From the NCBI RefSeq assembly GCF_000367765.1, contig NZ_AORI01000001.1, positions 1-64,000 of the forward strand: a DNA stretch of 64,000 nt, written 5' to 3'. Position 1 is the stretch's first letter. Every line of letters begins with the position of its first letter. The notes beneath the pieces are model-generated. The model searched no databases, was not told where the DNA came from, and saw only the letters and a list, made by a program, of their open reading frames with translations. The position numbers were made by a program, and so were the translations under genes. This document shows positions 10,569 through 22,243 of the stretch, piece after piece. The stretch comes from Metamycoplasma auris 15026. Its GTDB lineage: Bacteria > Bacillota_I > Bacilli_A > Mycoplasmatales > Metamycoplasmataceae.

Positions 10569-11285
10569 ATGAGTTTAATTGAGATTAAAAATGTAACGAA
10601 AAAATATGGCAACAAACTGGTATTAGGTCCAATTAATTTAAGTATAAAAAAAGGAACTAGTGTTGCTATTTTTGGTGCCAATGGTGCTGGTAAATCAACA
10701 TTAGTTGAAATTATTGCTAACACAAAAAATCCAACAACAGGCGAAGTTATTTATGCTTTTCCAAAAGAAAAAATTCCATATAAAATTGGAATTAGTTTTC
10801 AATCCCAAGTTTATCCAAATTTTATTAATGTCAAAGAATTAATAAAATTCTATCAAACACTATATAAAGGTATTATTGACAAAGAATATTTCAATCAAAT
10901 GATTGAAAAATTCAATCTTAAAGAACTTTTTAAACAAAAAATTAATGCTCTTTCAGGCGGTCAGCGCCAAAGACTTAATTTATTTGTTTCTTTGTTCAAT
11001 AATCCTGAAATTTATATTGGTGATGAAATTACAACAGGACTTGATGTCGAAAATCAACTTGAAATTATCAATCTTTTAAAACAAGAAATAAAAAATAAGG
11101 GGATGACTTTAATTTTAGTTAGTCATAATCTTAATGAAATTAAAGAATTATGCGAAAGAGTAATTTTCTTAGATCATGGACAAATAATTGATGATACAAG
11201 TGTGCAAGATATTCTTAAGCAAAATGAAACACTTCTAGATTACTATTTAAAAAAGATTAATTCTAATAAAAAAGAAGGTAAATAA
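10569..11285 (+). CDS. ABC transporter ATP-binding protein
   Basis: This 238-aa nucleotide-binding subunit has Walker A GANGAGKST (~38-46), Q-loop SFQSQ, signature LSGGQRQRL (~133-141), Walker B YIGDE (~154-158) and the switch histidine in LVSHN. The Asp of Walker B is preceded by Gly, and the usual DEP is DEI, a mild deviation. The start has AAAAGAAGG upstream. It is followed within 2 nt by an ABC-2 type permease, so the pair is likely an exporter (drug or peptide). The permease is frameshifted in this sequence, so the ATPase may currently lack a full partner. Confidence 0.88.
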   Translation: MSLIEIKNVTKKYGNKLVLGPINLSIKKGTSVAIFGANGAGKSTLVEIIANTKNPTTGEVIYAFPKEKIPYKIGISFQSQVYPNFINVKELIKFYQTLYKGIIDKEYFNQMIEKFNLKELFKQKINALSGGQRQRLNLFVSLFNNPEIYIGDEITTGLDVENQLEIINLLKQEIKNKGMTLILVSHNLNEIKELCERVIFLDHGQIIDDTSVQDILKQNETLLDYYLKKINSNKKEGK

Positions 11286-11286
11286 G

Positions 11287-12037
11287 ATGTTAAGACAATT
11301 CAAAGCAATGTATGGCTTACTTTTTAACTATTGAAGAAAATCATTTCATAATGTCTTTTTTGCTTTTATTTTTCCCATTATGTTTTTATTAATTCTAAGT
11401 GCGATTCCAACATTTTCAATCAAAAACTTAGTTCCCAGGCATGATTGCTTCAGCAGCTCCTGTTGTAGGCATTGTTTCACTTGCTATGTCTTTTAGCGAT
11501 CTAAAAGAAACCATTATTTATAAGCGTATCTCTTTACTTCCTTTAAAACCTTGAATTTTTGTTGCAAGCATTATTTCATTTTATACAATTCTAATTTGAC
11601 TTAGTGGGCTTTGAATTTTTCTTTTTTCTTTAATTTGATATAAACAACTGCCCCTTGTTACAATCAATTTTGGTTACATAATTCTTGGCATGATATTTCT
11701 TTCTATAATTTGTTCTTCTCTTGGCCTAATTGTTGCAACTATCACTAAGGATTACAAGAGTGCAAATGCAATTTCAATGCTTTTTTATTTACCACCTGCT
11801 TTTATATCAGGAATGTATTTACCAATTAGTATCATTATAAAATCAGAAGCTCTAAGAATCATTGCTATAACAATGCCATTTAGTTATCCTGTAAGCTTAA
11901 TTAATTATGGATGAAATAGCAAGCAATCTTTATTATTTAACCAACCTATTTATGTATTTATTTTAATATCTTTAGGAATTGCTATTTTATTTGTTAGTTT
12001 AGCAATTATTACTTTTAAATTTCGCAAGAAAAATTAA
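11287..12037 (+). pseudogene. ABC-2 type permease, frameshifted
   Basis: The frame from ATG 11287 encodes a normal membrane-protein start but ends at TAG 11494-11496 after 69 codons. The sequence continues as a typical ABC-2 permease in the +1 frame from about 11432 to TAA 12035-12037, with four to five further hydrophobic helices. Removing one C from CCC at 11434-11436 joins the two parts smoothly (…LVP-GMIASA…), giving about 249 aa. This is either a true one-base insertion, a sequencing error, or regulated slippage. A 198-aa C-terminal piece could restart at ATG 11441, but no good ribosome binding site precedes it. It pairs with the ATPase just upstream. Confidence 0.8.
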
Positions 12038-12060
12038 AATTTCATTCTAAAAAAGCAACA

Positions 12061-12100
12061 AAAAAACTAGAAAATAAACAATTATTCTTCTAGTTTTTTA
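12061..12100. terminator. Bidirectional terminator between converging genes
   Basis: A long stem AAAAAACTAGAA / TTCTAGTTTTTT lies between the plus-strand ABC permease and the minus-strand lipoprotein operon. T runs follow on both strands. Confidence 0.85.
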
Positions 12101-12119
12101 TTTTATTTTTTTGCCTAAC

Positions 12120-13061
12120 TTAAGATTTAGATGCTTCTTTGTTATCAATATCAACAATGGTATAACGTAATGGTTCACCCCCAAAAGTTTCATCAAAAAG
12201 AATTTTTTCAGCGCTGCCTTCTCTTTTATTACCATCCTTGCTTAGAACACCTTCACCCTTTTTTAAAACAGATACATATCTACCTAAATCAAAATCATCT
12301 TTAATTCTTTTTTCATTATTAAATAAATCAGGATAGATATATGAATATCTAAAAATTGTTGTTGATATTTTTTTAGTTTTTTTATCCTTTTTAAGATCGG
12401 CTTTGAAAATAATTCCTTCTTTGGTAATGAAATGCACTTCTTTAATTCAGTCATTATAAGTATCAGGTTTATTATTTCAAACTGCATAACTATAAATTTG
12501 ATTTGTTTTTGGACGGTTGAAAGCACCTAGTTTTTGGGCATTTTTTTGGAGGTCTTCATTTAGATGATCAAATTCCCCTTTAAAGCCATTAAATACTTCA
12601 TAGTTAATGAAAGTAAAGCGGTCTAAGTTAAATAAGAATCAAAGCCAATCCTCTGTAAAAAGCTTATCCAATTTTGAAGAAAATTCCTCATAGACAACAT
12701 TATCTGTTACATGATGAGACAAAGCGACTGCATTTGTATAATACAAAGCTTCTTTGATTTCATTAAGATAAGCTTCGTCACGTTTTTTTTGGCTTTCAAT
12801 ATATTTATCTCTTTCTTCTTTATTTTCGAAGTTTAATCTTAAAAGCAAATCAATATATTCATATTTTAAAAATGTATTTCAGTTTGTTTCCTTATTATTC
12901 TTTGCTTCTTCTTTTTGTGATTTATTAATATTTATATCTGCATTATTTTTATTTATATTTTCCTTAGTAACACATGAAAGAGAAACCAAAGGTAAGAAAG
13001 TTAGAAACGGCATTATAACTAAGAATTTTTTATTCCATCTTTTTTTCTTTATTATATGCAT
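12120..13061 (-). CDS. Lipoprotein, last gene of ABC/lipoprotein operon
   Basis: This 313-aa predicted lipoprotein has a basic N-terminus, a hydrophobic stretch, and a lipobox ending LVSLSC near residue 30. An Asn/Lys-rich linker follows the Cys. The mature part contains several TGA-encoded Trp residues and no recognised domain. It should be anchored on the outer face of the membrane. The start is well supported: AAGGAGG lies just upstream, inside the 3' end of the preceding lipoprotein gene, which it overlaps by 32 nt. It resembles the two preceding lipoproteins in composition and in having Trp-rich segments, suggesting a family expressed together. Function unknown. Confidence 0.85.
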
Positions 13062-13962
13062 TTCAAACCTCCTTGTCAATTAAAATACCTAATGCTGGAA
13101 AACCATTATTGTGCACCAAAACTTTTTCGAAACTATCATATCCAGCCTTATCCCCATGAATTACTCCTTGGTGAATGGCATCTGAAAGAATTTTTATTGA
13201 AACATCTTTTTTTCTTGCACCAGCTTGTTCATTTCTTGGTGGAAAATAAATAAATTTATCAAAACTTAATTCAGTATTGTCTTTATTTTTTGAAACTAAA
13301 ATACGCATTAAGAAATCAGATTTTGATAAATAGAAAACATATCTACTTGATTCTTTAGATTCATCGCCTTCTTGAAAATGTATAAAATGGTTATTTTGAA
13401 ATACTTTTTCTTTTGGTTCATACTCTTCATTTAATTGTTTTATTTTGTCAAGGAATTCTTTACTGTGTGTTGCATATTTTTGGCCATTTTTTCCTTCCTT
13501 AGTTGGAAGAGTTCACCAAGTTTCATAAGTTCAAACTGTTTCTTTTAGATTTTGAATGATATATAACCAATTTTTTGCATAAAAATCTTCTAGTTCTTTT
13601 TTTGCTTTTTTAGTTTCAATTTGCTCTTTATCTTTATTCTTGCTATCTTTATTTTTTGCTTCAAGAAACTTTTTTGAAAGGTCTTTAAATTCTTTAGATA
13701 TAGCTTCCTTATTTTCTTGACTTTTTTCAAAAATTACTCTTTTTTCTTCATTAGTTTTAAAAGTCTTTTTAATTAAACTATCAATAAAGTTTTTGGTTTT
13801 AACTTCTTCTAGATCCTGAGAACTTAAGGCAATATTAAATTTATCCTCAATTAATTTATTTACTTCTAATGGCAGTTTAGTTGTGATACATGACACTAAG
13901 AAATAACTTGGAAGTAAACTAAGTAAAGAACTAGCAATAATTAATTTATTTTTATTCTTCAT
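13030..13962 (-). CDS. Lipoprotein, second of three in operon
   Basis: This 310-aa predicted lipoprotein starts at ATG 13962 (a TTG one codon upstream is less likely). The signal sequence ends with lipobox YFLVSC near residue 26. The middle is a Lys/Glu-rich helical region, and the C-terminal half contains clustered TGA-encoded Trp. With TGA as Trp the frame runs to TAA at 13030. It overlaps the next lipoprotein gene by 32 nt and the previous one by 11 nt. This implies translational coupling along the operon. No enzymatic motif or known domain is seen. Confidence 0.85.
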
Positions 13963-15523
13963 CAATTAACCTCATAACATATTTATATATCTTAGAATCT
14001 TCTTTATTTATCTTAGTTAAAACTTCAAATAGAAATTGGTTATATTGTTCTTTTGCTTTGTAAGCCATATAGTGTTCATCATTGAAAGTGTTGATTATTG
14101 TTGTGTCATTTATTTTATTTAAGGTTTGTTTAAATACTTCATTTAGAAGCGATGAATAGTCTTTTTCAAACTGTCTTACTCTTTCGTTTGCTATTTCAGT
14201 TTCAAGGTTTTTTAGTTGCTTGTCTATATTTTTCTTATTTTCAAGCACTAATAAATTGGGAATTAATTCAACAACATTTTTTTCTTTGCCATTATCTTTA
14301 GTTGTATATTTTCAAAGTCTTAAAACCTTGTTTCCATCATAAACTAAATAAATTGCTTTTTTATTTTTATATCTATCTAGTTTTAATAAGGACTCTTTTA
14401 TTTTCTTAATTACTTCATCTTTTGTAAAAATATAATCATCTTTTAGTTTACTAAAAGCAATTAGATCAGCTAGTTTAGCATTAATTTTTTGATAAATTGG
14501 TTCAATTTTTTGCTTTATTTCTTGAAGTTTTTTATCATCAACTTCTTTAGGTTTTTTGCCTCGCCCTGTTGGTATTAATTCTTGTAAAATTTCATTAAGT
14601 GTATCCTCTTGATCAGCTAGAAAGCCATCGTCTTCATTATTCAACTTTTTAATATAATCATTAAAGTTTTTAGAAGTTAAGTTTATTTCATCAGTCTTAC
14701 TACTATTTTCTGGCTTTTTCTTTCATTCGTTGTGCTTCTTCTCATCTAGTTCAAGTTTTTCTAATATAACTTCCAATTTTGAAATTTTTTGAATAATACT
14801 TGCTCCACGAGAAAACTTTGACTTTAAGGTTTTTTCATCCTCATTATCCCAAGATAAAAGTTTTATTATCTTACTAATATCATTTGAATTAGATTCATTA
14901 ACTAACTTATCAACATTAGACAAAAATTCTTTACTTAATTCAATGTTTGGAATATCAAATTCATAGATTTCTGGAATCTTATTTTTTATTTGTTGAATTA
15001 GAGATTGATTTTTGTTTCTTACTTTGATATATTCATCAATTTTTTTCTTATCAGATTCATCTAATAAATCACCATAAGGATGATAGATAAATTTGAATTT
15101 ATTAATATTATCTAAGCTTCATAATCAATCTTTAGAAAGGGTATTTTTAATTGTTTCGTTAGCATCTCGAATTAAGATTTTAAATTCACCAGTTTCAATA
15201 GGATCACTAAAAACAAAAAGTGGTGCATAAATGAAAGCAAATTTTAGGTCATTAATTTTTGAGGTTGGAATATTTTTTTGTTGGGAGATATATAAATCTT
15301 TCTTTTCTTTGTTGTTAGAAGAAACAAAATCAAGAAGGGCATTAATTGAAGCAGCTTTTTCGATAGAAAAATCATTAATATTTTTGTTATTGTTTTGATT
15401 GGAAGAAGGTTTTGTGTTAGTGTTATTGTTTGCTGTATTTGGGTTTTTTTTGATGCAGCTTATTGTAAATAATGGCAAAGAAATAAAAGAGAAACTAGTT
15501 AGTATTTTTAATGATTTTTTCAT
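13952..15523 (-). CDS. Large lipoprotein of ABC/lipoprotein operon
   Basis: This 523-aa predicted lipoprotein has signal sequence residues ~1-22, lipobox LFTISC, then an Asn/Thr/Ser-rich linker. The body is mostly charged, helical sequence with several TGA-encoded Trp codons (for example at 15125, 15119, 14723 and 14312). No known fold is recognised. Its start lies inside the 3' end of the ABC ATPase gene (29-nt overlap) and its end overlaps the next lipoprotein by 11 nt. The linkage suggests it works with the transporter at the cell surface, for example as an external partner, but that is inference. Confidence 0.85.
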
Positions 15524-16205
15524 AAAATAAATCTTCTAAAGATTGATTTTTTTTGCCATTATATAAAATATTTCCGTTATGAATTAAGGTCACAGAATTA
15601 ACATATTTATCAATTTCAGCAAGAACATGAGAGCTTATAAAGATTGTGATTTTTTGTTCTAGATTTAGTTTTTTTAATAAGCTAAAAAGTTCATATCTAG
15701 CAGTAGGATCTAAGTTAGCTGCAGGTTCATCTAAAATTAAAAGTCTTGGATTGTGAATTAAAGCTTGAATTAAAAGGATTTTTTTCTTTTGACCAGAAGA
15801 GAAGTTATATGGTTTGTCATGAATTAGATTTTCAATGTTAAATAGCTTTAGATACTTATGAATTTTTTCTTTAATTTCTTCTTTTTTGATATTTGATAAG
15901 TAAGCTAGATTATATAAGTATTCATAAACACTTAGTTCTTTAGGAAAATCAGCAACTTCAGGAATATATCCGATAATTGCTTTTGCTTGGGCATTTTTTA
16001 TATCAATATTATTAATTAGAATATTTCCTTCAAAATTTGTATAAGCCCCAATAATGCTTTTAATTGTTGTTGTTTTTCCAGCACCATTTTCACCTATAAA
16101 AGCATGAAAGTCGCCATCTTGGACACTGAAACTAATTTGGTTAACACCACGGTTTGTTTTCCCAAATAATTTTTTTAAATTGTTTACTTCTAAGATTGCA
16201 CTCAT
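15495..16205 (-). CDS. ABC transporter ATP-binding protein (ABC-2 exporter type)
   Basis: This 236-aa ATPase has Walker A GENGAGKTT (~37-45), a degenerate signature SSGQKKKI (~131-138) in place of LSGGQ, Walker B ILDEP (~154-158), D-loop NLDP and switch His in SSHV. This pattern is typical of ATPases that pair with ABC-2 or lipoprotein-type permeases. The start codon overlaps the stop of the permease gene (TAATG), and the stop overlaps the first lipoprotein gene. It therefore almost certainly drives the permease encoded upstream. Substrate unknown. Confidence 0.9.
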   Translation of the reverse strand: MSAILEVNNLKKLFGKTNRGVNQISFSVQDGDFHAFIGENGAGKTTTIKSIIGAYTNFEGNILINNIDIKNAQAKAIIGYIPEVADFPKELSVYEYLYNLAYLSNIKKEEIKEKIHKYLKLFNIENLIHDKPYNFSSGQKKKILLIQALIHNPRLLILDEPAANLDPTARYELFSLLKKLNLEQKITIFISSHVLAEIDKYVNSVTLIHNGNILYNGKKNQSLEDLFYEKIIKNTN

Positions 16206-18097
16206 TACTTATAATCCTTTCTTGTATACAATTTGAAAACACCAACGAATAATAAAGCAATAATGCCTAATCAAATTACAAAATAAATATTTTTATTAAC
16301 AATTAATTTATCTCTTTTAATTGATTTTACTTCCGAGCTTTGGAATAAAAAGTTATTATCACTTTGATTTAATTTATATCTTTTAATAACTTTATTTTTG
16401 TTTTCTCCATTTTTTGGAGGTCTGACATTAATATCAGTATCATATGAACTATAGCCACCGATTTTGTAGTTATAACCGCTAACTTTTAGAGTAATTTGGT
16501 TATTACCAAATGTTGAATGAATAGGTTTTTTTAACATGGCATCTAATAGGGTTGTATTTTGGTAATTGAAATAAATGTAGTATAGAATACCAACTGCAAA
16601 ATAGATTTTTCTTTCAAATTCAGTTGCAATTTTTTTATCTAAAATTGCTTTTTTATCAAAAATTGTCACTGAACTATCTTCTATTTTAGTAATTGGATTA
16701 TCAGGATTATCAGCTCCACTTAGATAAACTGAAGAAGAAATTTTATCTAATAACAATTGATTAATTGCATCTAATTTAGCATTTTTAGATAATTTATTTA
16801 GTTTTAATTTCTTATCATTAATTTCTTTAATAATGTTTTTTTCAATGAAGTCTTTTGCTATTTCATTGAATTTTTTTGATCTTAATAGCTCATAAACATA
16901 TTGTCATTTGATTTTACCTACAATATCAGGAGCATTTGATGTATATTCATCTTCAGGAAAATCAACGTCTTTATTTTCAGCATTTTCTCTTGCATAAATT
17001 AAATTTGTATCAATTACATTATCAATAACCGATTTTGCTTTTAAAATACCAGGAACTATGTAATTATCTTGAAGTTTCGTACTATCAAAATTTGATTTAG
17101 TTATGTATTTATTTAGAGAAACATTATTTGTTAATTTATATTTATAAGCAATATTGTCTAAGCCATTATAGTAAACATATTTATCTAAATTTGAAAATTT
17201 GTTTTTGGAAAGAGATTCAAAAACATTGTTATTTTTTGCATTAAAAATATCAATAAATTGGTAAGGAAGAGATAATCATGAATAAATTTGTCAATCACTA
17301 GAAGACTTATTAGCAATATTAACTATAGTTTCTAAGTATTTTTCTTGGCCACCTTCATTATTTTTTTGTCCTTTACTAAATTCTTTATTATTCACACCAT
17401 TTGGAATAATAAATAATTCATCTTGATTATTGTTTAAATAAAATAATTCAGTATTGCTTACATTCCCTGAAAGATGATTGTTTTTTTCTTCATTTAAAAA
17501 ATAAGCTGCATTATTGATATTACTTGTTGCGTTAGCTGAAATTAAAGAGCCTCCTAAAGCCAAAGGAATAAAAATTACAAGTGGAATTGTCATAGCAATT
17601 TTTTGGTTTAATTTATAACCAATCAATGCAACAAGAAGTCCAATTAACATATAAACATTTAGTCCTACATATAAAAATAAAAAGGAATAAATAAATAAGT
17701 TTGCAGGACTATAAATTCCATATAGTGAAATAAGGGAAGAAACTAATAAAATTAAAGACCAAATTAAACCATAGAAAAATAATGTTAATAGCTTACCTAA
17801 AATAAGATTTTTTCTTGTAATGGGTTTCGATAATCCAAGCAACTCAATGCCTTCTTTTTCCATGTCTTTAAATATATTTAAAGACTTAATGGAAGCAAAG
17901 ATAACTGTTGTTATCATCAATCCTAAAATATATAAAAAAGAAGAAAGTTCTTTATAAATTTCAGGAACTACAAATTTAAAAAGAAAGCCAATAATAAAAG
18001 AAGCAATTAAAACCAAGGAAGGTAGAATTATTGAATTCTTTCTTTTTAAATTTGTATTAAAAGTAAAAATAGAATATTTTAAAACTGATACTTTCAT
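16205..18097 (-). CDS. ABC-2 type permease with large extracytoplasmic domain
   Basis: This 630-aa membrane protein has about six hydrophobic helices in the first ~200 residues. A ~380-residue hydrophilic segment rich in Asn, Asp and Lys follows, and the protein closes with one helix at the C-terminus. In-frame TGA codons (for example 17291 and 16271) are Trp. The architecture suggests that the long segment faces outside and meets the co-encoded lipoproteins. AAAGG lies nine bases upstream of the start. A TATAAT-like box lies on the minus strand at about 18142-18150. It is the first gene of a five-gene overlapping operon. Confidence 0.85.
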
Positions 18098-18248
18098 ATA
18101 TTTAATAACCTTTCTATCACAAGAAATTTTAACATTTTTTTTATTATTATAGTTTTATTTTTTATGCAATTTTTTTATATCTCGTACTTTCTTAAAGAAG
18201 CTAAAAAATACTTAAAGTAAGAATGATTTTTCTTATTTTTAAATAACA

Positions 18249-18290
18249 AAAAATAGGATTGCATTTTTAGTAATGCTAAATCCTATTTTT
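18249..18290 (-). terminator. Terminator of dnaK
   Basis: The long stem AAAAATAGGATT / AATCCTATTTTT lies just beyond the dnaK stop. On the minus strand it is followed by Ts from the complementary A tract. Confidence 0.85.
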
Positions 18291-18312
18291 AAATTTCAGT
18301 TTTTTAATCTTA

Positions 18313-20136
<1,824 letters not shown>

Positions 20137-20195
20137 TTAAAAAACATATTTCGAATTACTCTAATCTAAGTTCCAAAATTATTTTACCACACTTT

Positions 20196-20222
20196 TTAGC
20201 ACATTACAAAAAAGAGTGCTAA
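20196..20222 (-). promoter_or_regulatory. CIRCE operator upstream of dnaK
   Basis: The arms TTAGCACAT (20196-20204) and GAGTGCTAA (20214-20222) are separated by exactly nine bases. Compared with the CIRCE consensus, the right arm is perfect and the left arm differs at its last two bases. It is about 93 bp upstream of the dnaK start, with TAAAAT-like -10 sequences between. HrcA is the known repressor of such sites; hrcA itself is not in the window. Confidence 0.88.
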
Positions 20223-20447
20223 TTTTTTTATTTTATTTTTTTGGTTTAAGTTAGTGCTTTTTTTAGCTAAATTTCCTTAAAGAAAAAAGCATTTTAAAAA
20301 CTTAAGAAAGATAAAAGTTAAAAAATATGGTACTCAAATAATTTAAATATCATCAAAAATAAGGAAATTTTAAATCTTAATCTTTATAATTAGTTTTGTT
20401 AATTTCAAAACATAAAAAAAATATTTAATCTTAATTTAGGAAAAAAT

Positions 20448-20798
20448 ATGGGAAATAAAAAACACACAGGCCACTATATTGCATATGTTGTATTATTCTC
20501 ATTAACAATGATTTGAATCTTTGCAACATTAGCAACATTAGGCTTTTTAGTTAATGCTAGCCAAAAAGCACCAGAAGCAGCTAAAACAACAAGTTTAGTT
20601 AGTGCAACTGCGATTGCTTTCTGAGCTGTTTTAGCTTTACTAGGTGTATCTATGTTTATTGTGCAAATTATTGCCACAATTAAGGCATTTATGCATGGTT
20701 CAGTTTGAGGTGGAATTCTTTATTTAATAGGTTTTGTATTACCTCCATTTGCTTTAATTGCTTCTGTTGTTGCAGCAGCACACACCTCAAAAATGTAA
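20448..20798 (+). CDS. Small membrane protein, unknown
   Basis: This 116-aa protein starts at ATG 20448 after a TTTAGGAAAAAAT leader. It begins MGNKKHTGHY and has three hydrophobic helices of about 20-25 residues, the last near the C-terminus. Three in-frame TGA codons are Trp. It has no signal lipobox and no catalytic motif. It is followed by a strong terminator, so it is a monocistronic gene. Not recognised as a named family. A standard-code reading would break it at the TGA codons. Confidence 0.8.
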
Positions 20799-20830
20799 TT
20801 AAACCATCCAATTAATTAAATAATTAAAGT

Positions 20831-20873
20831 AAAAAATGCTTAAATTACTTCATTAGTGCTTTAAGCATTTTTT
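20831..20873 (+). terminator. Terminator after small membrane protein
   Basis: The 14-bp stem AAAAAATGCTTAAA / TTTAAGCATTTTTT is followed by Ts, about 30 nt after the stop codon. Confidence 0.88.
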
Positions 20874-20972
20874 TATTGTTTTTTTTAGAAATGAAATTAA
20901 ATTTCTTAGGTTTATTTTTTATATACTTAAGAATATTTAATATTGAATTTTAATTAAGGAAATATAAAAATT

Positions 20973-21707
20973 ATGGAAGAAAATAAGAAGCAATTAGTAG
21001 TAATAACAGGCGCAAATTCAGGAATTGGACTTGCTTGTGTTAATTTATTTTTAGAAAAAGGCTATCCAGTTTTAGGGATTGATAAAGAAATTGAGGTAGT
21101 AAGTCAAATTAAAGACAAAAATCTTGTAGTATCTAAAGTTGATGTTAAAGATTATGCAAGCCTTAAAAAATCTATTAAAGAAGCAAGACAAAAATTTGGA
21201 GATGTAGATTTATTAATCAATAATGCAGGGGTGATGTATCTAGAAAGATATGATAAACAAGATTTAAATGAAAAATATGATATGTTAGATACTAACATTA
21301 AAGGTGTAGTTAATGGCATGGATGCTGTTTTAAGTGACATGGTAAAAAGAAACTGTGGCACAATTATTAATATTTCAAGCGTTGCTGGCAGATATACATA
21401 TAATAACCATGCAATCTATAATTCAACTAAGTTTGCAGTCAATGCTGTTACTGAACAAATAAGAAGAGAACTAGCGCATACAAATATAAGATTTTCTTTG
21501 ATTGAACCTGCTATTGTGGATACTAATCTTTTAGAAAATACTAAAAACAAAGAAATATATGACGATTATAAAAAATGAAGAGATGAAATTAATGGTGGTC
21601 TAAAACCAAAAACAATTGCAGAAACTGCTTTTTATATTTATTCATTACCACAAGACATTTCAATCAAAGAAATTATGCTATCACACACAAATGAAACTGA
21701 TGTATAG
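20973..21707 (+). CDS. SDR-family oxidoreductase
   Basis: This 244-aa short-chain dehydrogenase/reductase has the cofactor motif TGANSGIG (~11-18), the NNAG motif (~85-88), catalytic Ser in NISSVAG (~134), and the YxxxK pair YNSTK (~149-153). One TGA is Trp near the C-terminus. The family reduces or oxidises a carbonyl or alcohol with NAD(P). The substrate is not evident; in mycoplasmas such proteins are often annotated only to family level. AAGGAAATATAAAA precedes the start. A membrane-protein gene follows 73 nt downstream and may be co-transcribed, since no terminator lies between. Confidence 0.9.
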
Positions 21708-21780
21708 AATTTATTAAACAAAACAATTAATACAATAAAATAAATGTATAAATACTAATTTTAAAAAAAGAAGGGAACAA

Positions 21781-22212
21781 GTGTTAGATTACATTAAAGA
21801 AAAAAGAATTCATATTATTAATATCGTTCTATCAGCTATTGGTGCTTTTAGTTACCTAATTTTATTTATACTTATAATTCCATTTGGCTTTTTATTAGAT
21901 TATATGGATAGAAGTGAATCACTACTACTAAGTTTAGTAGAAAGTGAATTTGGTGTTACCTTTCTTATCTTATTTGGTTTAGCTATTTTTGGTATTTCAG
22001 TAGCTAATTTAGTATTTGGAGTTTTTGGCACAATTTATGCAGGAAAAAATGACTATACAATTGGTCTAATTTTATATATTGTTGGCTTCTTTGTATTTCC
22101 TTGCAAAATAATAGCTGCTGCTTTATGTCTTATAAATCTTAAGAAGCTATACACTAAACAATTTCAACAAAATTCCTCTAATCAAGGACAAATTAACAAA
22201 AATAAAGAATAA
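21781..22212 (+). CDS. Four-helix membrane protein, unknown
   Basis: This 143-aa protein has four hydrophobic helices. It starts at GTG 21781, which has AGAAGGGAAC just upstream; no ATG is available near. A hydrophilic Gln/Asn tail ends the protein. No family motif is recognised. It lies downstream of the SDR gene. The 3' end is only 10 nt from the stop of the convergent nadD gene, so the terminator hairpin overlaps nadD. Confidence 0.75.
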   Translation: MLDYIKEKRIHIINIVLSAIGAFSYLILFILIIPFGFLLDYMDRSESLLLSLVESEFGVTFLILFGLAIFGISVANLVFGVFGTIYAGKNDYTIGLILYIVGFFVFPCKIIAAALCLINLKKLYTKQFQQNSSNQGQINKNKE

Positions 22213-22243
22213 AAAATTGAGGTTAGAAATTACCTCATTTTTT
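22211..22243 (+). terminator. Terminator overlapping the nadD 3' end
   Basis: A stem GAGGT / ACCTC with flanking A and T runs forms a bidirectional hairpin at the junction of two converging genes. Part of it encodes the last residues of nadD. Confidence 0.75.

Noticed and set aside
11432-11494. Programmed frameshift in the ABC permease
   Set aside because: No slippery heptamer or stimulator structure was seen at CCC; a simple indel is more likely.
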